A DNA stretch of 64,000 nt, taken from positions 186,001-250,000 of the forward strand of contig OX376642.1 of assembly GCA_947383695.1 (NCBI GenBank), written 5' to 3'. Of this stretch, positions 46,601-53,759 are shown one piece after another. The notes below the pieces were generated by a model. The model had not been told where the DNA came from, did not search any database, and was given only the letters and a program-made list of their open reading frames with translations. The stretch comes from Actinomycetes bacterium (lineage in GTDB: Bacteria; Actinomycetota; Actinomycetes; Nanopelagicales; Nanopelagicaceae). A program made the translations under genes and the position numbers. How positions within the stretch are numbered: position 1 is the stretch's first letter; every line of letters begins with the position of its first letter.

Positions 46601-47408
46601 GATGGGCTTTGAATACGGCTACAGCCTTGAGCGTGAAGAAGCGCTAGTTCTGTGGGAAGGTCAGTTCGGCGACTTTGCTAATGGTGCTCAAACTGTTGTC
46701 GATGAGTTCATCTCTTCTGCATTGCAGAAGTGGGGCGAGCGTTCTTCCGTTGTCCTCCTTCTTCCTCATGGATATGAAGGACAAGGACCGGATCACTCAT
46801 CAGCACGTATTGAGCGTTACTTGCAGCTATGTGCTGAGCAGAACATGACCGTTGCACAACCCGCCAGCCCTGCAAACTACTTCCACTTGCTACGTTGGCA
46901 CGCAAAGAACCCTGCGCGACGTCCACTGATTGTCTTTACACCTAAGTCAATGCTTCGCCTTAAGGCTGCAGCATCTGCACTGTCAGATTTCACTACTGGT
47001 CACTTCCGTCCAGTTATCGGTGATGATTCAGTTCAGAACGCATCACGTGTGATCTTCTGTTCAGGAAAGATTTATCACGACCTAGTTGCAGAGCGCACCA
47101 AGCTTGGTGAAACAGGAACTGCAATTGTTCGAGTTGAACTTTTATATCCACTTCCAATCGATGAAATGGTTGCAGAAGCAAACAAGCATCCAAATGCAAA
47201 CTTGCTCTGGGTTCAAGATGAACCTGCAAACCAAGGTCCTTGGTCACACATCGCTTTGCGCACATCTGATGCGCATGGTGGACATGGATTTGGTGCTCGC
47301 ACTTTGCGTCGAATTTCTCGTCGTGCGACCGCTTCTCCTGCAACTGGAAGTCATCATCTGCATGAGGATGAGCAAAAAGCTTTGTTGTTGGAAGCCTTTA
47401 CTCGCTAA
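43674..47408 (+). CDS. kgd: multifunctional 2-oxoglutarate decarboxylase/dehydrogenase E1-E2 (Kgd/OdhA)
   Basis: 1244 residues. An E1o N-terminal peptide (ANDWLVDEMYEHYLQDP) leads into a Pro/Ala-rich linker of about 80 residues, then an E2-like acyltransferase domain (STYDHRIIQG with the catalytic His) and the thiamine-diphosphate E1 domain (GMPHRGRLNVLANV, GHNEGDEPSFTQP). This fusion is specific to Actinobacteria, where it works with lipoamide dehydrogenase and a lipoyl E2 in the TCA cycle. GTG 43674 is chosen because AAGGAG at 43661-43666 is 7 nt upstream; an in-frame TTG at 43668 is too close. Terminator at 47421. Confidence 0.95.
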   Translation: MSAQDFGANDWLVDEMYEHYLQDPSSVDPAWVEYFKTNKPGSPASSNSPAPQSSAAKGVPPIPKAQQKAAAPAPAPVAPVAAPVTPAPVAAPVAQAAPAAPVSQPVVRETTATQPTPADPVVKPAPVLITPGASSLEPIRGVSARVVQSMEASLSVPTATSVRAIPAKLMIDNRIVINNHLARGRGGKVSFTHIIAYAMIKAVRAMPEMNAFFGELDGKPAIGKPEHINLGVAIDLAKPDGSRQLLVPSVKGCEDLDFGQFWAAYEAVIKKARSGALTVEDFAGTTMSITNPGTLGTVHSVPRLVQGQGLILGVGAMDYPAEFQGASEETLVNMAVSKVITLTSTYDHRIIQGAQSGDFLRRMHEYLLGAEGFYDEIFSALRIPYEPIRWASDFAFTRDEEINKTARVQQLIQAYRTFGHLMADVDPLEYIQRSHPDLDVVTHGLTLWDLDREFATGGFGGKKFMPLRKILGILRDSYCRSVGVEYMYIQDPVERKWIQDKVEVGYAKLPREEQLRVLRKLNSAESFESFLHTKFVGQKRFSLEGGESVIPLLDAVVSAAAETGLDEVCIGMPHRGRLNVLANVAGKSAGQIFQEFQGHYAENQVQGSGDVKYHLGTSGVFTSETGAQTKIYLAANPSHLEAVNPVLEGIVRAKQDRLNVKNAYSVMPILLHGDASFAGQGVNAEVLQLSQLAGYRTGGTVHIVINNQVGFTTSPHASRTSQYSTDYAKIIQAPVFHVNGDDPEACVRVARLAFEYRQEFNKDVVIDMICYRRRGHNEGDEPSFTQPLMYKLIDAKRSTRTLYTEALVGRGDITPEEAEGIARDYQEQLESIFAAVNNIEPEHDANFKAPVAPEAEEINTAISENIAREIAATQLAVPEGFTVHPKLTPQLAKRVESLNDATIDWSTGEMLAFGSLLQEGHPIRLAGQDARRGTFSNRHAVIVDKENGNEWTPLRALIKDENQFFVIDSLLSEYAAMGFEYGYSLEREEALVLWEGQFGDFANGAQTVVDEFISSALQKWGERSSVVLLLPHGYEGQGPDHSSARIERYLQLCAEQNMTVAQPASPANYFHLLRWHAKNPARRPLIVFTPKSMLRLKAAASALSDFTTGHFRPVIGDDSVQNASRVIFCSGKIYHDLVAERTKLGETGTAIVRVELLYPLPIDEMVAEANKHPNANLLWVQDEPANQGPWSHIALRTSDAHGGHGFGARTLRRISRRATASPATGSHHLHEDEQKALLLEAFTR

Positions 47409-47420
47409 AAACTTACTAAA

Positions 47421-47454
47421 GATGCCCTCGTAAATACGGGGGCATTTTTATTTT
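47421..47454 (+). terminator. Rho-independent terminator of kgd
   Basis: ATGCCCTCGT (47422-47431) pairs with ACGGGGGCAT (47436-47445) around a 4-nt loop, with one G-T wobble, and is followed by TTTTTATTTT. It overlaps the last codons of convergent sodX. Confidence 0.88.
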
Positions 47455-47774
47455 GCTTTTCGGTTTTTGCGATATCGGAAAAGAACTACGCCAACTACTT
47501 CATTACCTGGAATCCATCCCCAGGTGCGTGAATCAGTGCTTTCATCATTGTCGCCTTGAACCCAATAAATTCCGCCATGTGATTTCTGCAACCGCTTAAT
47601 TAAGAAGATTCCTGGTCGCTCTTCACGTTCTACAACGACAACCTTGCCCAGAATGCGATCTCCAACCAATGGAGCAAGCCCACCATCAAGCCAAGAAACC
47701 AGCAGCCAATCGCCATCCTCAAAGGTGGGGGCCATTGATGATCCTGAGACCCTGACTGTGCCAAATTTGCTCAC
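47448..47774 (-). CDS. sodX: nickel-type superoxide dismutase maturation protease
   Basis: 108 residues, a S24/S26 signal-peptidase-like fold: VSGSSMAPTFEDGDWLLV with the catalytic Ser, FLIKRLQKS with the catalytic Lys, and WVQGDNDESTDSRTWG. SodX removes the N-terminal propeptide of Ni-SOD to free the metal-binding His. It starts with GTG. It is divergent from sodN, 75 bp apart, the usual sodN-sodX neighbourhood. No membrane anchor is visible. Confidence 0.9.
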   Translation of the reverse strand: MSKFGTVRVSGSSMAPTFEDGDWLLVSWLDGGLAPLVGDRILGKVVVVEREERPGIFLIKRLQKSHGGIYWVQGDNDESTDSRTWGWIPGNEVVGVVLFRYRKNRKAK

Positions 47775-47849
47775 GGGCGGTAGTCTCGCACTACTAAGTC
47801 AGTAAAACTACAAGGCCCATTACTCGCCTTGAGTCGAGAAGGAGAGAAA

Positions 47850-48239
47850 ATGTTTGCACCAAAGACAACTGTCTACGCACACTGCGATCTTCCATGTGGT
47901 GTTTACGATCCAGCACAAGCAAAGATCGAAGCGCTTTCTGTAAAGGCATGCATGGAAAAGTACGCGGCTAACACAGATCCAGATTTCCGTTCACGTTCAG
48001 TGGCGATCAAGGAAGAGCGTTCACACCAGGTTAAGGAGCACCTATGGGTGCTATGGACCGACTACTTCAAGGCTCCACACTTCGAGGCGTACCCACAGCT
48101 GCACTCATTGTTCAATGAGGCAACAAAGCTTGCAGGCGCTGCAGGAACAAAGGGAACTCAGGATGTTGCGGTTGCAGATTCATTGATCAAGAAGATCGAT
48201 GAGATTGCAGAGATCTTCTGGGCAACAAAGAAGGCGTAG
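47850..48239 (+). CDS. sodN: nickel superoxide dismutase
   Basis: 129 residues. The nickel hook HCDLPCGVYDP has His11, Cys12 and Cys16, preceded by a 10-residue propeptide MFAPKTTVYA to be removed by SodX. The rest is the four-helix bundle of NiSOD (VKEHLWVLWTDYFKAPHF). It destroys superoxide in the cytoplasm. The ATG at 47850 is used because GAAGGAG lies just upstream; an in-frame TTG at 47829 would double the propeptide. Many freshwater and marine Actinobacteria use NiSOD as their sole SOD. Confidence 0.95.
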   Translation: MFAPKTTVYAHCDLPCGVYDPAQAKIEALSVKACMEKYAANTDPDFRSRSVAIKEERSHQVKEHLWVLWTDYFKAPHFEAYPQLHSLFNEATKLAGAAGTKGTQDVAVADSLIKKIDEIAEIFWATKKA

Positions 48240-48247
48240 TTAAAAAC

Positions 48248-48664
48248 TTAAGACTTATCGTTTTGAATTAAGTGAAGAGCAGCGGTGCGGGCGAGGAAAG
48301 ATACTCGCTCCACCGCTGATCTTTTTATTAAAGCCGCTGCTATCTGGCGCTCATTTTCATAGACCTCACATTCAAAGGTCAACTCTTTTCCTGATATCTC
48401 AATGACTCGTGAAGTTGCGCGCAAAGATGCACCAATTCCTGCGGGGGATAATGAAATAAACTCAACACTAATGGGAATAGTTGTCTCACCTGGTTCTAGG
48501 TAGAGATCTAAAGAAAGTATCGCTGCGTGTTCCATTAAATTAATAAGCAAAGATGGAGCGATGATCGGAAGATCACCAATTCCAATCGCAACAGATGTAT
48601 CTCCGGGGCGGACAACCATCTCTGTTAACCCAACAGCGCCGAGTACCTCATCATCAGGCAACAT
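48248..48664 (-). CDS. hotdog-fold thioesterase, FlK-like
   Basis: 138 residues. The pattern IIAPSLLINLMEHAAILSLDLYLEPGETTIPISVEF matches the fluoroacetyl-CoA thioesterase-like family (Thr/Glu/His catalytic layout), followed by the RATSRVIEISGKELTFECEVY strand pair. It probably cleaves an acyl-CoA; physiological substrate unknown. It starts 2 bp after the anti-sigma stop in the SigR-like operon, which links it to the thiol/oxidative response. It is convergent with sodN. Confidence 0.75.
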   Translation of the reverse strand: MLPDDEVLGAVGLTEMVVRPGDTSVAIGIGDLPIIAPSLLINLMEHAAILSLDLYLEPGETTIPISVEFISLSPAGIGASLRATSRVIEISGKELTFECEVYENERQIAAALIKRSAVERVSFLARTAALHLIQNDKS

Positions 48665-48666
48665 GA

Positions 48667-49119
48667 TTAACCCCGACCATTGCTTCCACCATTTAATGGA
48701 TCATTGGGATCTGAAGAATCATTAAGGAATCGAATCTCCTCTGTGTGCTCAATAGTGACCTCGCGGTGCTCTATCTGGCCAAACTCATCAATTTCAATTG
48801 AAATCTCAGTCATGCTGTACTGCGTAACTACTTCAGTAAATGTTCCAGCCATTTGTCCATGAATCTGTCGATAAATTGAATCATGCAGATCTTGCGGAGC
48901 TTTTTCATTGCAACTACGGCGCAATGTCTCTTGCATTAACAGACGGACCGCTTGTTCATGAGCAAGCTCTGCCTCACATGCAGGACAGGTAGAGATATGA
49001 ACTTCGATCAATCCAATTTGTGGTTGCTCGATGCTTCCTTCAATTAATAGAACAAAGGAGTTAAGAACCTCGTTACAAGCCAAGGTGCTCTTATCGTTGA
49101 AGAACTGATTGAAACTCAT
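48667..49119 (-). CDS. zinc anti-sigma factor, RsrA-like, with C-terminal extension
   Basis: 150 residues. The ZAS zinc-binding motif HISTCPAC has H41, C45 and C48. C15 (LACNEVL) and C70 (RRSCNE) occupy positions comparable to RsrA's other redox cysteines. It should hold the SigR-like sigma inactive until disulfide stress ejects zinc. RsrA/RshA are about 100 residues. This protein carries about 60 extra acidic residues with two similar strands ([11 protein letters not shown] and [11 protein letters not shown]). It overlaps the sigma gene by 4 bp. Confidence 0.8.
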   Translation of the reverse strand: MSFNQFFNDKSTLACNEVLNSFVLLIEGSIEQPQIGLIEVHISTCPACEAELAHEQAVRLLMQETLRRSCNEKAPQDLHDSIYRQIHGQMAGTFTEVVTQYSMTEISIEIDEFGQIEHREVTIEHTEEIRFLNDSSDPNDPLNGGSNGRG

Positions 49120-49721
49120 GGTTTAGCCCCCGAACTCTTCTCGGTGGAGTAACCCAGTTCCTTTGCATACTCTGTTAACCGCTCTCGCAACTGTTTTCTT
49201 CCCCGGTGCAGACGTGACATCACAGTTCCCGCTGGAACGCCAACGATCTCAGCGATCTCTTTGTAGGAAAACCCTTCAACATCGGCCAAGTACACAGCGA
49301 TTCGAAACTCTTCAGGTATTTCCTGCAACGCCCGCTTGATATCGCTATCTGGCAAGTTCTCTAGCGCCTCAACTTCAGCGGATTTTCCTTGATCACTTGT
49401 GTGCGATGCAGCGTTTGCCAGCTGCCAATCCTCGATCTCGCCAGCGCTTAACTGCGGACGGCGTTGATCCTTGCGATAAGTATTAATAAAGGTTGTTGTT
49501 AAGACGCGATACAACCACGCACGCAGATTTGTTCCTGGTTCAAATTGATGAAAGGAAGCAAAGGCTTTCAAATATGTATCTTGAACTAAATCCTTTGCAT
49601 CATGTGGATTTTTTGTGTAACGCAGCGCAGCTGCGTACAACTGATCGGTGAAGGCAAGGGCATCTCGCTCGAAGCGGACAGCACGATCCGCCGAGCTCTC
49701 TTTAACTAGATCCGTTGACAT
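49116..49721 (-). CDS. sigR: ECF sigma factor, SigR/SigH-like
   Basis: 201 residues. Region 2 holds [35 protein letters not shown] and YRKDQRRP. Region 4 holds [36 protein letters not shown]. It is the oxidative/thiol-stress sigma of Actinobacteria, controlled by the adjacent zinc anti-sigma. A minus-strand TAGTGT (plus ACACTA 49730-49735) lies 8 nt before the ATG. A GGAAT-GTT autoregulatory promoter was not clearly visible, so self-activation is uncertain. Confidence 0.88.
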   Translation of the reverse strand: MSTDLVKESSADRAVRFERDALAFTDQLYAAALRYTKNPHDAKDLVQDTYLKAFASFHQFEPGTNLRAWLYRVLTTTFINTYRKDQRRPQLSAGEIEDWQLANAASHTSDQGKSAEVEALENLPDSDIKRALQEIPEEFRIAVYLADVEGFSYKEIAEIVGVPAGTVMSRLHRGRKQLRERLTEYAKELGYSTEKSSGAKP

Positions 49722-49738
49722 CGCCTAAAACACTATCG

Positions 49739-50482
49739 CTAAAAGAGGGTTTCTGGCTCTCCCAAAGGCAGTTCGACGATTAAACCTTTTCCATTATTTG
49801 CCACCGTATTGACCGCGCTGGAAACGGGATGGGCTTTCACAATTGATTCAGGATTCTCAACCACCATTAGGGATTTCAACTCATTCACATCGGTATTGCG
49901 GGGATTGAGCCAGGTATCCCAGCGATCCTGTGGCATAAAGACTGGCATGCGACTATGAATCGTTGCTAGCTCGCCTTGAGCTTCCTGGGTAATAATTGAT
50001 GCGGTTTCAATAACTTCACCATTAGGTGCTCGCCAACTGCTCCAGATTCCGGCGATCGGAAGTTGTTTCTCATCACGCGCAGAAATATAGAAAGGTTGTT
50101 TAGGGGAGTACTTGCCTAACGCGGTTGCCCATTCGTAGTAACCAGTTGCTGGAATCAAACACCGGGTTGCGCGAAATGCATTTCTAAAGGTCGGCTTTTC
50201 GTGAATTGATTCGCTGCGTGCATTGATTGCACGCGATTGCGAAGCACGTGCCTCTTGGAAATCTGTCAGCCAAGGACCGATTAATCCCCATGAAACTACC
50301 GCTAACGCTTTTTTCGCTTCCGCATCATTGCCCGATTGATCATTGGCTCTGACTATATAAATGGGATTAGTTGGTGCGATATTCCAATTCAGTGGCAGCG
50401 AACTTTCAGGAGAGGTGCCAGTTACTGAGAACTGCTCCATAAGCTCGCGCATATCCGCGGTCTGCGCATAACGTCCACACAT
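49739..50482 (-). CDS. yedK: SOS response-associated peptidase / abasic-site crosslinking protein (YedK/HMCES)
   Basis: 247 residues. The catalytic Cys2 is exposed after Met removal (MCGRYAQ). The conserved NARSESIHEKPTF, RCLIPATGYYEW (active-site Glu) and TIHSRMPVFM (active-site His) follow. It forms a thiazolidine crosslink with abasic sites in single-stranded DNA. A minus-strand TACCCT box is exactly 6 nt before the ATG, so the gene looks leaderless. It is divergent from aroA by 44 bp. Confidence 0.92.
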   Translation of the reverse strand: MCGRYAQTADMRELMEQFSVTGTSPESSLPLNWNIAPTNPIYIVRANDQSGNDAEAKKALAVVSWGLIGPWLTDFQEARASQSRAINARSESIHEKPTFRNAFRATRCLIPATGYYEWATALGKYSPKQPFYISARDEKQLPIAGIWSSWRAPNGEVIETASIITQEAQGELATIHSRMPVFMPQDRWDTWLNPRNTDVNELKSLMVVENPESIVKAHPVSSAVNTVANNGKGLIVELPLGEPETLF

Positions 50483-50488
50483 AATTCA

Positions 50489-50520
50489 AGGGTATCGCAG
50501 GTACCTTCAGCGGTTAGACT
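50489..50520. promoter_or_regulatory. divergent leaderless promoters of yedK and aroA
   Basis: In the 44-bp gap, TACCCT (minus; plus AGGGTA 50489-50494) is 6 nt from the yedK ATG. TAGACT (50515-50520) is 6 nt from the aroA ATG. Neither gene has a Shine-Dalgarno there. Confidence 0.55.
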
Positions 50521-50526
50521 TAGGCG

Positions 50527-51828
50527 ATGACAAACAACGCCCACTGGCCCGCGATTTACCGCGGCGCAACACCAGTTGATATCAGCGTTGTCATTCCCGG
50601 ATCAAAATCTGTCACCAACCGTGCCCTTATTTTGGCGGCTCAAGCAAAGAGCCCATCAGTATTGCGTCGCCCATTAGTTTCGCGAGATAGCGAATTAATG
50701 ATGGCTGGATTAAAAGCACTTGGAGTCGGGATTGAAGAAAAGACAGTAACTATCAATGCCCTAGAAGAGTTGCAATGGATTGTTACACCCGCTGCTTTGC
50801 GTGGTGGAGTAAAGATTGATGTTGGCAACGCCGGAACTGTTATGCGCTTTTTGCCACCACTTGCAGCCCTTGCAACTGGTGAGGTCGCATTTGATGGAGA
50901 TCCTCGTTCCTATGAAAGACCACTTGGCCCGGTTATTAAGGCGCTAGAAGAGCTAGGTGTCTCCGTTGATCACGATAATCGTTACAGCTTGCCGCTTAAG
51001 TTACATGGCACAGGTTCAATCCCTGGAGGAAATCTAACCATCGATGCAAGTGCATCAAGTCAGTTCTTATCTGCTTTACTATTGGTTGCGCCAAGTTTTG
51101 ATAATGGCATCGTTGCAAAGCATCAAGGTGGATCACTTCCATCAATGCCACATATTGAAATGACGGTAGATATGTTGCGTGATTTTGGTGCAACAGTTGA
51201 GATTCATTCAGCAAACCAAAGTTGGAGCGTAAAGCCTGGTGCGTTGCATGGAAAAGATTTAGTGATTGAGCCAGATTTATCAAACGCTGCACCATTCCTA
51301 TCACTGGCAATGGTGTGTGGCGGCAGCGTGACAATTGCAGATTGGCCAAAGCTAACAACACAACCTGGCGATCAACTCCGTTCAATCCTTACCGCTATGG
51401 GTGCAACAGTTTCAATGAGCGATGCTGGTTTAACACTCAAGGGCACCGGAACAATTCATGGCATCGACATCGATCTTCATGATGTTGGCGAATTAACCCC
51501 ATCTATTGCTGCCTTGGCCGCTTTGGCAGATTCTCCATCTCATTTACGCGGGATTAGTCACCTTCGTTTGCATGAAACAGATCGTCTTGCCGCGCTAACC
51601 CGCGAAATTAACGCACTCGGTGGCAATGTTGTTGAAGAAGAGAGCGCACTTCACATCACTCCAGCCCCATTACACGCAGGTGTTTTCCACACTTATGAGG
51701 ATCACCGCTTAGCAACAGCTGGCGCTGTTCTTGGGTTAGTTGTTAAGGGAATAGAAGTAGAAAACATCGCAACAACCCGTAAAACCCTTCCCGATTTTCC
51801 AGGGCTGTGGAGCTCGCTTTTAGTATGA
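50527..51828 (+). CDS. aroA: 3-phosphoshikimate 1-carboxyvinyltransferase (EPSP synthase)
   Basis: 433 residues. Two inverse alpha/beta domains carry GSKSVTNRALILAA, NAGTVMRFLPPLAA, SSQFLSALLL, and EDHRLATAGAV near the C-terminus. It joins shikimate 3-phosphate and PEP in aromatic amino-acid synthesis. It heads an operon aroA-rsgA-hisN-copA. The rsgA start overlaps its stop (ATGA). The start is set by the TAGACT box 6 nt upstream. Confidence 0.95.
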   Translation: MTNNAHWPAIYRGATPVDISVVIPGSKSVTNRALILAAQAKSPSVLRRPLVSRDSELMMAGLKALGVGIEEKTVTINALEELQWIVTPAALRGGVKIDVGNAGTVMRFLPPLAALATGEVAFDGDPRSYERPLGPVIKALEELGVSVDHDNRYSLPLKLHGTGSIPGGNLTIDASASSQFLSALLLVAPSFDNGIVAKHQGGSLPSMPHIEMTVDMLRDFGATVEIHSANQSWSVKPGALHGKDLVIEPDLSNAAPFLSLAMVCGGSVTIADWPKLTTQPGDQLRSILTAMGATVSMSDAGLTLKGTGTIHGIDIDLHDVGELTPSIAALAALADSPSHLRGISHLRLHETDRLAALTREINALGGNVVEEESALHITPAPLHAGVFHTYEDHRLATAGAVLGLVVKGIEVENIATTRKTLPDFPGLWSSLLV

Positions 51829-52844
51829 GTCCACGCGAATACGATGAATCAGATGTGCGCATTCGCCCATCTCGTAGCACCCGTCCGCGAAGCAAGGATC
51901 GTCCATCACACAACGATGCAATCTCAGCTCTTGTAACAACGGTAGATCGAGGACGTCAGACCTGCATTACCGAAGATGGAACCATCGTTACTGCGATGCG
52001 CGCCCGCGAATTAGGTCCAAAATCAGTTGTAACCGGTGACAATGTTTCTTTGGTCGGAGATGTTTCTGGAGTTGAAGGCACTCTTGCCCGAATTGTTGCG
52101 GTTCAAGAACGTCGCAACTCTTTAAGTAGAACCGTCGATGATGCAGCACAAGTAGAGCGCACCATCGTTGCCAACATCGATCAACTAGTAATTGTTGTAG
52201 CTGCCGCAAATCCAGAGCCTCGCCGCGGATTAATTGATCGCTTTTTAGTGTCAGCATTTACCGAAGGCATTGTTCCTAAAATTGTTGTGACAAAAACAGA
52301 CATCAGCCAGGTTCCACCATTTCTTGCTGAGTACGCCGAGCTAGATGTCGAAATAATTCATACCGCGATTAAGAGCCAATCTCGTGATATAGATTTAGAA
52401 AAACTGCATCAGGTACTAGAAGGCAAGATTTCGGTGTTGGTTGGCCATTCTGGTGTTGGAAAATCAACCTTGATTAACGCATTGATTCCTGAAAGCAATC
52501 GTGCAACTGGTGATGTAAACCTTGCAACCGGACGTGGACGCCACACCTCTTCGAGCGCTATTGCACTGCCTTTAATTGATAGTGATGGATGGATTATTGA
52601 TACTCCAGGTATTCGTGCCTTTGGTTTGTCTCACATCGATAATCAGCGAATAGTTGATGCATTCAGTGATCTATCTGAGGTTGCTGCTAATTGCCTATCT
52701 AATTGCTCACATAGTGAAAGCACCTGCAAATTAGATGCATGGGCGGCACCAGATGGTGTTCCAAATCCTCATAGAACAGCACGTTTGGCTAGCCTTCGCT
52801 CGTTGCTCGCCGTTAAGGACGCACCTGTAACTCCTGTGGAATAG
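51825..52844 (+). CDS. rsgA: ribosome small subunit-dependent GTPase A
   Basis: 339 residues. An N-terminal OB domain precedes the circularly permuted GTPase: TKTD (G4) first, then GHSGVGKSTLIN (G1) and DTPGIRAF (G3). The C-terminal zinc knuckle is CLSNCSHSESTCKL. It checks late 30S assembly. ATG 51825 overlaps the aroA stop. An earlier in-frame ATG at 51807 is less likely. A basic, Arg/Ser-rich N-terminal extension of about 30 residues is typical for actinobacterial RsgA. Confidence 0.94.
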   Translation: MSPREYDESDVRIRPSRSTRPRSKDRPSHNDAISALVTTVDRGRQTCITEDGTIVTAMRARELGPKSVVTGDNVSLVGDVSGVEGTLARIVAVQERRNSLSRTVDDAAQVERTIVANIDQLVIVVAAANPEPRRGLIDRFLVSAFTEGIVPKIVVTKTDISQVPPFLAEYAELDVEIIHTAIKSQSRDIDLEKLHQVLEGKISVLVGHSGVGKSTLINALIPESNRATGDVNLATGRGRHTSSSAIALPLIDSDGWIIDTPGIRAFGLSHIDNQRIVDAFSDLSEVAANCLSNCSHSESTCKLDAWAAPDGVPNPHRTARLASLRSLLAVKDAPVTPVE

Positions 52845-52856
52845 ACTCACACCATT

Positions 52857-53759
52857 ATGAGCACAGCTAATGGTTCAGCGCAGATTCTTGATGATCTCGC
52901 CCTTGCCCACGCATTAGCCGATCTTGCAGATGCAATTACCTTAGATCGCTACCAAGCTCAAGATTTAGTAATTGCGACCAAGCCGGACAACACCCCTGTC
53001 ACCGATGCAGATCGCGCAGTTGAAACCGCAATCCGTGAAGCGCTAGCAACTCATCGCACATCAGATGGTTTAGTGGGCGAAGAGTTTGGAAGCGATAAAG
53101 GAAGTTCTGGTCGTTACTGGGTTTTTGATCCAATTGATGGAACAAAAAACTTTATGCGCGGCGTTCCAACCTGGGCAACCTTAATTGCACTTGTTCAAGT
53201 CGATGCAGCAGGCAATGAAGAGGTTGTCGTTGGAATCGCAAGTGCACCTGCATTAGCTCGACGTTGGGCTGCAGCAAAGGGACACGGTGCAACGGTTCGC
53301 TTCAATGCTGGAAATGCTGAATATGAAATCGGAGATACATCTGGTGATGACTTTGCCTACTCCGATACAGACAGTAATTTTCAGACTCTCGCATTAGCAC
53401 CCAATGAGAAGAAGATTTCAGTGTCAAAGGTTTCAACTCTTGCTGATGCATCTATTTCATACTCAGATTTTGTTGGTTGGGGAGATCGCATAGAGCCATT
53501 CCAAAAGATGCTTGCAGGTGCGTGGAGAACCCGCGGTATCGGAGATTTCTGGTCACACATGTTGGTGGCAGAAGGTGCGGTTGATGTTGCGATTGAGCCA
53601 TCACTTGCGCTGTGGGATATGGCGGCGTTAGACATCATTGTTCGCGAAGCAGGTGGAAGTTTTTCAAATACAGCTGGCCAGAGTGGTCCATTTGGCGGAA
53701 GCGGAGTTTCAACCAATGGCGTACTTCATAACCAAGTTATAAAGGGGTTAAATCCATGA
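52857..53759 (+). CDS. hisN: histidinol-phosphatase, inositol monophosphatase family
   Basis: 300 residues. Metal-binding motifs are GEEFGSD (74-80), DPIDGTKNF (91-99) and a late LWDMAALDIIVREAGG. It dephosphorylates histidinol phosphate in histidine synthesis, the usual role of this actinobacterial form downstream of aroA and rsgA. It carries an acidic insertion of about 30 residues near 150-185 (EIGDTSGDDFAYSDTD) absent from typical 260-270-residue HisN. A TAGACT box overlapping the rsgA stop lies 9 nt before the ATG. It overlaps copA by 4 bp. Confidence 0.88.
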   Translation: MSTANGSAQILDDLALAHALADLADAITLDRYQAQDLVIATKPDNTPVTDADRAVETAIREALATHRTSDGLVGEEFGSDKGSSGRYWVFDPIDGTKNFMRGVPTWATLIALVQVDAAGNEEVVVGIASAPALARRWAAAKGHGATVRFNAGNAEYEIGDTSGDDFAYSDTDSNFQTLALAPNEKKISVSKVSTLADASISYSDFVGWGDRIEPFQKMLAGAWRTRGIGDFWSHMLVAEGAVDVAIEPSLALWDMAALDIIVREAGGSFSNTAGQSGPFGGSGVSTNGVLHNQVIKGLNP

